A stretch of 5,477 nucleotides of DNA from positions 1-5,477 of the forward strand of contig JAUQXD010001277.1 in the NCBI GenBank assembly GCA_030834835.1. Direction: 5' to 3'. Below, piece by piece: positions 1 to 4,528 of the stretch. How positions within the stretch are numbered: the stretch's first letter is position 1; every line of letters starts with the position of its first letter. The DNA is from Thermoflexales bacterium (GTDB lineage: Bacteria; Chloroflexota; Anaerolineae; Fen-1058). The notes beneath the pieces were generated by a model. The model was given only the letters and a program-made list of their open reading frames with translations. It was not told the DNA's origin and searched no databases. The position numbers and the translations under genes were made by a program.

Positions 1-669
1 GAGATCGTGGGCTACACCGGGCCACGGCGCAAGCTGGTGGTGGTCGATGATAAACCATCCAACCGTTCGATTCTGGTCAATTTGTTGGAGCCGTTGGATT
101 TTGAACTATTCGAAGCGGGCAACGGTCAACACGCCATCGAACAGGCCGCCGCCGTTCGACCCGACGTTATCTTCATGGATTTGCAGATGCCCGTCATGGA
201 CGGGCTGGAAGCTGCCCGTCAGATCCGCCGCCTGCCCGAACTCAATACGGACAGACGAGTCATTCTGATTGCAATGTCGAGCCACGCTTTTGAGAAAGAC
301 GTGCTGCAAAGCACCCTCGCGGGTTGTGATGCATTCCTGACCAAACCGGTCGAGGTGCGAAAGTTGTTGGCGCTGCTGGCCGCGCAGTTGAACCTGACCT
401 GGCTTTATCGCGAGCCAGCTGGTCATGTTAGCGTGCCGGTCGCACCATCGGACGATCACCTCACGCCGCCGCCGCCCGCTGAGATGGCAGCCCTGCTCGA
501 TCTCGCCATGCAGGGCGCGCTGCCGCGCCTGAAGCAGCGGGCCTTGCAGATCGAGCAGCTGAGCGAACAATATCGTCCCTTCGTCGAGCGACTGTGCCAG
601 TTGGTGGATGAGTTCGACGAAGATCAACTGCTGGCGCTGATTGAGCGTTATCAGAATTCCCCGCTGTAA
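1..669 (+). CDS. Hybrid sensor histidine kinase, C-terminal receiver part (partial, 5' end outside window)
   Basis: This is the end of a signalling protein that receives a phosphoryl group on aspartate. The reading frame is open to the left edge, and the GTG at 7 lies inside the typical kinase-to-receiver linker (EIVGYTGPRRK), so it is probably not the true start. Counting from that GTG, the receiver domain spans about residues 9-128. It has the acidic pair D14/D15, the phospho-acceptor D58 in FMDLQMPVMDG (codon 178-180), the switch residue S91 and the invariant lysine K113 in FLTKPV. A proline-rich linker (PPPPAEM) leads to a helical tail of about 60 residues, of the kind found at the C-terminus of many hybrid kinases. 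There is no DNA-binding output domain, which supports a kinase rather than a transcription factor. A stand-alone receiver protein cannot be fully excluded. The catalytic kinase domain should lie upstream of the window. Confidence 0.88.
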   Translation, partial: EIVGYTGPRRKLVVVDDKPSNRSILVNLLEPLDFELFEAGNGQHAIEQAAAVRPDVIFMDLQMPVMDGLEAARQIRRLPELNTDRRVILIAMSSHAFEKDVLQSTLAGCDAFLTKPVEVRKLLALLAAQLNLTWLYREPAGHVSVPVAPSDDHLTPPPPAEMAALLDLAMQGALPRLKQRALQIEQLSEQYRPFVERLCQLVDEFDEDQLLALIERYQNSPL

Positions 670-698
670 AACCGCTTACCCGATGTAGTGTCCCGCCT

Positions 699-1754
699 CT
701 AACCTGAGACCTCCAACGGCAGATCGAAACGCGGGAACAACGCCGGATCAAGAAACGTGACGATGTCACTGACTTGACCTTGCGCTATCGTCAGTACGGA
801 GATTCCGAAGGCATGATACATGCCTGCTTCATCGCGTTGATAGACCGCACACGCCGCCTGCCGATTGGCCCGCACCGGCCGCATGCGCCAGCGCCCGCGC
901 GCATCGCCCGCGAAGATCTTCGTTTGCGCCGCGGCGACGATCGCATCTCGCCCGGCATACCAGTCTGGCAGCGGCGGCATACTCAGCGTGGCGTCCTGAC
1001 GCAGCAGGTTCACCAGCCCATCGATGTCCGCAGCTTCCCAGACCTGTACGTAGCGATCAAGCAACGGTTGCAGATCTGCGGCGGGTGGCCCTAATGTCAT
1101 GATGTTCTCGCCGCCCGACTGATACCGCTGACGCATGGTGACCCGCGCACGATGTAGCGCACTGTTCACCGCCGAGACCGTGATTTCCAGCAGCGCTGCC
1201 GTCTCGCCGGCGCGCCAGTCCAGCACATCGCACAGGATCAGCACAGCGCGCTGACGCGGAGGCAAGCCTTGCAGCGCGGCCAGAAAAGCCAACGAGACGC
1301 TCTCACGCAAAGAGTACCGCGCTTCAGGCTCGGCCTCCGGCTCGGCGATCAAATCATCGGGATAGGGTTCGAGCCAGATCGGTTCGGTGATCGGTGGTGC
1401 AAATGGCTGCTGTGGATCGGCCGCCGGTGAGTGCGCAGTCGGCAGCACCCGGCGTGGTCGTTTATCCAGCGCGTCAAAGCACGCATTCGTCGCAATCTTG
1501 TACAACCACGCGCGGAGTGAGGCCCGGCCTTCGAAAGTATCCAGCCGCCGCCAGGCGCGCAGCAACGTTTCCTGCACGGTGTCTTCGGCGTCCTGCAACG
1601 AGCCCAGGATGCGATAGCAATGCAGCTGCAACTCGCGCCGATACGGCTCGGTCAGCCCGCTGAATTCATGTTGATCACCGGCAAGTGCGGCCGCCAGGTG
1701 ACTGGCCACTCCTGAATCAAGCCCCGCAACAGGTTGAGAAGTTACTTGCGACAT
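699..1754 (-). CDS. ECF-type sigma-70 factor with fused C-terminal SnoaL-like domain (SigX5/TIGR02960-like)
   Basis: This 351-residue protein should direct RNA polymerase to a specific promoter set. Region 2 spans about residues 35-102 and shows YRILGSLQDAEDTVQE, the promoter-melting segment WRRLDTFEGR and LRAWLYKIATNACFD. Region 4 spans about 150-212, with LPPRQRAVLILCDVLDW followed by a helix-turn-helix (AALLEITVSAVNSALHRAR). A SnoaL/NTF2-like domain covers about 224-346 and ends in DIVTFLDPALFPRFDLP. The inter-region motif WLEPYPDDL and this C-terminal ending recall the SigX5 family (TIGR02960), similar in design to ECF41/ECF56 sigma factors. In the best-studied of these (ECF41), the fused domain modulates sigma activity in place of a separate anti-sigma factor. 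No anti-sigma gene is visible nearby, which fits. The ATG at 1754 follows a weak GGGGG ribosome-binding site. The gene ends 29 bp from the convergent kinase gene. Target genes and signal are unknown. Confidence 0.9.
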   Translation of the reverse strand: MSQVTSQPVAGLDSGVASHLAAALAGDQHEFSGLTEPYRRELQLHCYRILGSLQDAEDTVQETLLRAWRRLDTFEGRASLRAWLYKIATNACFDALDKRPRRVLPTAHSPAADPQQPFAPPITEPIWLEPYPDDLIAEPEAEPEARYSLRESVSLAFLAALQGLPPRQRAVLILCDVLDWRAGETAALLEITVSAVNSALHRARVTMRQRYQSGGENIMTLGPPAADLQPLLDRYVQVWEAADIDGLVNLLRQDATLSMPPLPDWYAGRDAIVAAAQTKIFAGDARGRWRMRPVRANRQAACAVYQRDEAGMYHAFGISVLTIAQGQVSDIVTFLDPALFPRFDLPLEVSG

Positions 1755-1804
1755 GCTGCCCCCGTCGAGAATCGGTCCTATTGGTATATGACGCTAGTCA
1801 CAGT

Positions 1805-1859
1805 CAAAACTATGCGCTCGTCAGCAGGAAAACTGCTGCACGTTGATCGCACAGTTTTG
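1805..1859. repeat. Nested inverted repeat (operator-like or cruciform-like dyad)
   Basis: Outer arms at 1805-1819 (CAAAACTATGCGCTC) and 1845-1859 are complementary at 13 of 15 positions. Inside them lies a perfect 6-bp dyad, CAGCAG (1822-1827) and CTGCTG (1833-1838), around a GAAAA loop. The two dyads are almost concentric, with centres about 2 bp apart. The structure lies between two divergent genes, and its right arm falls within the best + strand promoter candidate. This suggests a binding site for a regulator, or a hairpin near a transcript start. The function is inferred; only the symmetry is seen. Confidence 0.55.
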
Positions 1860-1871
1860 GCCGCCTACACT
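1843..1871 (+). promoter_or_regulatory. Candidate sigma-A type promoter for the SnoaL gene
   Basis: TTGATC (1843-1848) and TACACT (1866-1871) each match four of six bases of the -35 and -10 consensus and are separated by exactly 17 bp. The resulting 5' leader would be about 140 nt. The spacer coincides with the right arm of the nested inverted repeat. The match is moderate and no transcription data are available. Confidence 0.35.
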
Positions 1872-2005
1872 GTCTTATTGATTAGATAAACAGTACCACA
1901 TTCTTAGCGTGTGAGGTTGAGTGGAGTAGAAGGGAGGCGGTCCGGGGTCACGATCAAATACGATGAAGTCTTCGTTGCAAGCGAATTCCAGTACAAACAC
2001 CAACC

Positions 2006-2012
2006 AGGGGAG
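2006..2012 (+). promoter_or_regulatory. Ribosome-binding site of the SnoaL gene
   Basis: AGGGGAG lies 8 nt before the ATG at 2021 and is followed by an A-rich spacer. It fixes the start of the SnoaL gene and argues against upstream in-frame alternatives. Confidence 0.75.
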
Positions 2013-2020
2013 AAAAAATC

Positions 2021-2440
2021 ATGTCTACAGAAGAAAACAAAGCCATCGTGCGCAAGTATCGTGAGGCGCACAACCAGAATAACCTGGCCGCGCTCGATTC
2101 GATCGTGGCGCAGGATTTGATCAGCCACGCGGCGTTGCCCGGCCTGCCGCCCGGACTGCAAGGCGGAAAAGTGGCCCATCAGATTTTTCTGGGTTCCTTC
2201 TCCGACTTGCAAACGACGACCGAGGCATTAATCGCTGAGGGCGATGTGGTCGTCGAGCGCTATGTGACGCGCGGCACACATACCGGCGAATTCATGGGGG
2301 CGCCACCGACCGGCAAGAAGTTTGCCGCCGACACGATGGTGATCTATCGGCTGGCCAACGGCAAGATCGTGGAGACGTGGGGCTTGAATGACGTGCAGGC
2401 TGTGATGACGCAGTTGGGCCTGATGCCGAACCCGGCATAG
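2021..2440 (+). CDS. SnoaL-like ester cyclase / NTF2-fold protein
   Basis: This protein of 139 residues has the usual length for the SnoaL-like polyketide cyclase family (Pfam SnoaL type), an alpha+beta barrel fold that forms a small binding pocket. Visible family features are the N-terminal helix (ENKAIVRKYREAHNQNNLAAL), a histidine at the strand start (ISH, H36), the central FSDLQTTTEALIAEGD stretch with D62, and the conserved TGEFMGAPPTGKKF loop (about 88-101). A strand VIYRLANGKIVETW and a final helix follow. Named members cyclise polyketide intermediates, but most such proteins in genomes with no polyketide genes nearby have no known substrate, and no such genes are visible here. No signal peptide is present, so it is probably cytoplasmic. 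It is divergent from a sigma factor that carries a domain of the same superfamily, which may hint at shared regulation. The start is supported by a strong ribosome-binding site. Confidence 0.85.
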   Translation: MSTEENKAIVRKYREAHNQNNLAALDSIVAQDLISHAALPGLPPGLQGGKVAHQIFLGSFSDLQTTTEALIAEGDVVVERYVTRGTHTGEFMGAPPTGKKFAADTMVIYRLANGKIVETWGLNDVQAVMTQLGLMPNPA

Positions 2441-2466
2441 TGAGAATGCGCCGACCGATAAGAAGC

Positions 2467-2503
2467 ACACACCCGGCAGGTCCTTTGAACCTGCCGGGTG
2501 TGT
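2467..2503. terminator. Long perfect hairpin between convergent genes (probable bidirectional terminator)
   Basis: A perfect 15-bp stem (2467-2481 with 2489-2503) encloses a 7-nt loop, CCTTTGA. The stem is GC-rich (core ACCCGGCAGGT). It lies 27 bp after the stop codon of the SnoaL gene, and its last base is part of the stop codon of the loader gene on the other strand. Neither strand has a clear run of T after the stem, so it is not a textbook intrinsic terminator. It may stop transcription weakly from both sides, protect transcript ends, or be a dispersed repeat. Confidence 0.6.
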
Positions 2504-3888
2504 TAGCGTCGTCGCGTGGATGCGCGCGCCGGTTTCGATTCTTTGGGCGGTGGCCCGCCGCGATAACTGGGCACCAGCAACGGAAAGACCATGCAGTGTG
2601 TCTCGTCGAGGATGCGCGTGCGGATGCGAGGATCGAGATCGTTCGGCGACACCGAAGTCGTGATCACCGTCGGCAGATGCGCCACATAGCGGTGATTGAT
2701 GATCTGGTACAGCTTCTCGCGCGCCCACGGCGTGGCTGATTCGGTGCCCAGATCGTCCAGCACCAGCAGCGATGCGGTGCGTACTTCTTCGAAGCGTTGA
2801 TCGAACGACGTACGCGCGTCGGGGCTGAAGGCCGCGCGCAAATGATCGAGCAAATCGGGCACGACCACAAACATTGCGGGATAGCCGCGTTCGGCCTGAT
2901 AGTTCGCAATCGCCGCCGCCAAATGTGTTTTGCCCGTGCCGTAGCCGCCCGTAAACATCAGCCAGTCTTGCGGATGTTTGGCAAAGTCCCGCGCCAACCG
3001 AAGCGCGTCTTTCAGATTGGCATGGTCATCACGCGGCAGTTCTGGCCGGGCATTGAAGGATTCAAACGTACGATCGTGATACAGCGCCAGGCTGCTCATA
3101 AAGCTCTGTCCCTGCTCGATGGCGCTGCGGCGAAAATCGGGCGCGGTCACCGGCAGCTTGCGCACCAGATCGAGATCGGACAAGCGTGATCGCAGCCGCG
3201 GATCCAGTTCGTCCAGATCGAGGTTGCTAGTGATCACCGTCGGGCGTTTGTTGACGTAGCGCGCGTTGAGAATCTGATAGAGTTTCTCTTCCGCCCACGG
3301 CGTGGCATTCTGCGTGCCCAGATCATCCAGAATCAGCACAGGCGCATCGCGCACTTCGGTGAAGCGTTGATCGTAAGTCTCTTCGACATTGGGACTGTAC
3401 GCGCCGCGCAAATAGTCCAGCAAATCCGGTACGTTGACAAACACCACCGGCGTACCCGCGCCCAACAGCGCATTCGCAATCGCCGCAGCCAGGTGCGTCT
3501 TGCCGCAGCCATAGCCGCCCTGCAAAAACAACCAGCCGCGCGGTTCGCTGACGAAGCGCTTCACGCCTTCGTAAGCGTTCCGCAGCGAATTCCGCTGCTC
3601 GTCGGTCCGGGCATGACCTTCCGGCGTGAAATTTTCCAGCGTCATGTGACGCAACGGTCCCAAAGCATCCCACAGTTTTTGCGAGACCGCACTGCTCGTC
3701 TCGGCCTGACGATGTGGGCACGGCAACAGCTTGCCAAACTGCGGATGCCCCATCGGCACGTCGGCGCTGATCCAGCCCAGACCGCCGCACAACGCGCATT
3801 CAACTTGCGGTGCGGGCTTATTGGGAGCGTTGATCTTTTTTGATGACTCGCTGCCAATCGGCGGCAACATCTCGCCCACGCGTTTCAT
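2503..3888 (-). CDS. Tandem-AAA+ DnaC/DnaI-like helicase loader with N-terminal zinc-binding motif
   Basis: This 461-residue protein should load the replicative helicase onto DNA using ATP. An N-terminal zinc-type motif (C31-x2-C34, then C57-x-H59 in LPCPH) precedes two ATPase domains of the DnaC/IstB type. The first (about 79-253) has Walker A GGYGCGKTH (124-132), Walker B LILDDLG (185-191), sensor-1 TSN (220-222) and RLRSRL (231-236). The second (about 267-440) has GGYGTGKTH (314-322), LVLDDLG (375-381), TTS instead of TSN (410-412) and RIRTRI. The copies match at 73 of 118 positions without gaps. Usual DnaC/DnaI loaders have one ATPase domain and about 245-330 residues, so this is an internal duplication. 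The tail is basic and proline-rich (from about 446). I chose the ATG at 3888 because AAGGGGA lies 6 nt upstream; ATG 3870 is an alternative. An IstB-type transposition helper is unlikely, because no transposase is present and the upstream genes are replication genes. Confidence 0.87.
   Translation of the reverse strand: MKRVGEMLPPIGSESSKKINAPNKPAPQVECALCGGLGWISADVPMGHPQFGKLLPCPHRQAETSSAVSQKLWDALGPLRHMTLENFTPEGHARTDEQRNSLRNAYEGVKRFVSEPRGWLFLQGGYGCGKTHLAAAIANALLGAGTPVVFVNVPDLLDYLRGAYSPNVEETYDQRFTEVRDAPVLILDDLGTQNATPWAEEKLYQILNARYVNKRPTVITSNLDLDELDPRLRSRLSDLDLVRKLPVTAPDFRRSAIEQGQSFMSSLALYHDRTFESFNARPELPRDDHANLKDALRLARDFAKHPQDWLMFTGGYGTGKTHLAAAIANYQAERGYPAMFVVVPDLLDHLRAAFSPDARTSFDQRFEEVRTASLLVLDDLGTESATPWAREKLYQIINHRYVAHLPTVITTSVSPNDLDPRIRTRILDETHCMVFPLLVPSYRGGPPPKESKPARASTRRR
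2614..2967 (-). repeat. Second copy of the internal ATPase duplication in the loader gene
   Basis: This segment encodes residues 308-425 and is the diverged partner of 3184-3537, displaced by exactly 190 codons (570 bp). The protein copies align without gaps. The sensor-1 asparagine and the serine of the SRL motif are replaced in this copy. Confidence 0.85.
3184..3537 (-). repeat. First copy of the internal ATPase duplication in the loader gene
   Basis: This segment encodes residues 118-235, containing Walker A, Walker B, sensor 1 and the arginine-rich box of the first ATPase domain. It keeps the canonical residues and is the better-conserved copy of the two. Confidence 0.85.
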
Positions 3889-4462
3889 CTCGTTTCCCCT
3901 TGCGCGCCCGATTATCCAGAATCTTGCGCACATACGCCCACGAGCGCACATTCTGCCGGGCGGCTTCCTCAAACGCTTCCTCGATCACACGCGGCGCAAA
4001 TTCCTTCTCGGCGTCGCGCAGTTGATCGGCAATCAGCGGCGATAACGCGCCGATCGATTGCTCGTACAATGTAAAGATATTGGGGCGCAGTTGAACGGCC
4101 GGTGCTTCCTCGATTGATCCGCCGTGCGTGATCGATTCCGCCGCAGCGCGGCCCAACTCGTCGTTGAGGAAGAGCCAGCGCGCGCCCGATCGATCTACGG
4201 CCTCGATGATCGAGCCGCGCGCGCTGGCTTTTTCCAGCCCTTCAGTCAACACCTCTGCGGCATCGGCCAGCGCCGGGTCGCTGATCAATTCATCGGGCGT
4301 AGTCCACTTCGCCAATCCCGATTTTTGATCGAATTGTCTCAAGCAGGCCAGCGTCACCTTCAATTCCAACACGTCATCGATCAACGGCAGCAGTTCCGAG
4401 AAGAACTGTTCCGGTATCGACACCGCCTTTGATCCGCTGGCAAAACCGCTGAATGTTTTCAT
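3818..4462 (-). CDS. DnaD-domain primosome protein
   Basis: This protein of 214 residues probably acts as an adaptor in replication initiation or restart, binding DNA and helping to recruit helicase and loader, as DnaD and DnaB do in Bacillus. The N-terminal part (FSGFASGSKAVSIPEQFF, then LLPLIDDVLELKVTLACL, about 4-41) looks like the winged-helix region of these proteins. The DnaD-type helical domain spans about 127-187, with PNIFTLYEQSIGALSPLIA (including the family YxxxIG signature) and NVRSWAYVRKILDNRARKG. The tail is highly charged. I start it at ATG 4462 because relatives begin with a similar MK-F-GF. A TTG start at 4525 would add 21 residues encoded by the inverted repeat and is unlikely. 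No ribosome-binding site is visible before 4462. Its 3' end overlaps the loader start by 71 bp, which suggests translational coupling. It lies 66 bp after dnaB in the same direction, most likely in one operon. Confidence 0.85.
   Translation of the reverse strand: MKTFSGFASGSKAVSIPEQFFSELLPLIDDVLELKVTLACLRQFDQKSGLAKWTTPDELISDPALADAAEVLTEGLEKASARGSIIEAVDRSGARWLFLNDELGRAAAESITHGGSIEEAPAVQLRPNIFTLYEQSIGALSPLIADQLRDAEKEFAPRVIEEAFEEAARQNVRSWAYVRKILDNRARKGKRDETRGRDVAADWQRVIKKDQRSQ
3895..3901 (-). promoter_or_regulatory. Ribosome-binding site of the loader gene, inside the DnaD-domain gene
   Basis: Read on the - strand, AAGGGGA ends 6 nt before the ATG at 3888. It lies within the coding sequence for the charged tail of the DnaD-domain protein and is the main reason for preferring this start over ATG 3870 or the further upstream ATG at 3972. 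Confidence 0.65.
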
Positions 4463-4527
4463 GTTGGATGTTGGAGATTGGATGTTGGAAGCGCTACCCT
4501 CCAATTTCCAACCTCCAATTTCCAATC
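4463..4527. repeat. Imperfect inverted repeat made of 14-nt tandem units between dnaB and the DnaD-domain gene
   Basis: The right arm holds two identical copies of CCTCCAATTTCCAA (4498-4511 and 4512-4525). The left arm holds two near copies of a related unit on the other strand, GTTGGATGTTGGAG (4463-4476) and ATTGGATGTTGGAA (4477-4490), which differ at 2 of 14 positions. The arms are complementary at about 21 of 28 positions, and several mismatches would be G-U pairs in RNA. A short spacer around AGCGCT-like sequence separates them. The element fills the whole space between the two genes, from just before the dnaB stop to directly before the DnaD-domain start codon. It is likely a dispersed intergenic repeat that would fold in the operon mRNA. 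Confidence 0.75.
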
Positions 4528-4528
4528 T

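Larger units (their letters stand above)
1755..2020. promoter_or_regulatory. Divergent intergenic control region between the sigma factor and SnoaL genes
   Basis: This 266-bp stretch separates two divergent genes and should hold the promoters for both. It is more AT-rich than the flanking genes around 1780-1910. It contains a nested inverted repeat (1805-1859), a plausible + strand sigma-A promoter (1843-1871) and the ribosome-binding site of the SnoaL gene. A possible - strand -35 (TTGACT, 1802-1807) overlaps the left arm of the repeat, but I see no well-spaced -10 for it. Between about 1872 and 2005 there would be a leader of about 130 nt, in which I recognise no riboswitch or convincing small gene. 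Confidence 0.6.

Noticed and set aside
106..627. Open frame of 173 codons on the - strand opposite the kinase receiver domain
   Set aside because: It is antisense to a clear receiver domain with all catalytic residues, and its translation shows no recognisable domain. It is a shadow caused by GC-rich codons.
1911..2120. Small + strand frame in the leader of the SnoaL gene
   Set aside because: It overlaps the well-supported SnoaL gene by 100 bp in another frame, has no ribosome-binding site and no recognisable product.
2228..2728. Open frame of 166 codons on the - strand covering parts of the SnoaL and loader genes
   Set aside because: It crosses the hairpin and runs over two well-supported genes; the protein has no domain character.
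3323..3799. Long open frames on both strands within the loader gene (also 3367-3843 on +)
   Set aside because: They are frame shadows of the first ATPase domain; the real frame carries Walker A, Walker B and sensor motifs.
2503..3888. IstB-type transposition helper from an IS21-like element
   Set aside because: The ATPase motifs are similar, but there is no IstA transposase, no terminal inverted repeats and no target duplication. The upstream neighbours are DnaB and a DnaD-domain protein.
3889..3972. Longer N-terminus of the loader starting at 3972
   Set aside because: The extra 28 residues are encoded wholly inside the DnaD-domain gene, are rich in Arg and Cys without domain character, and a good ribosome-binding site exists for the start at 3888.
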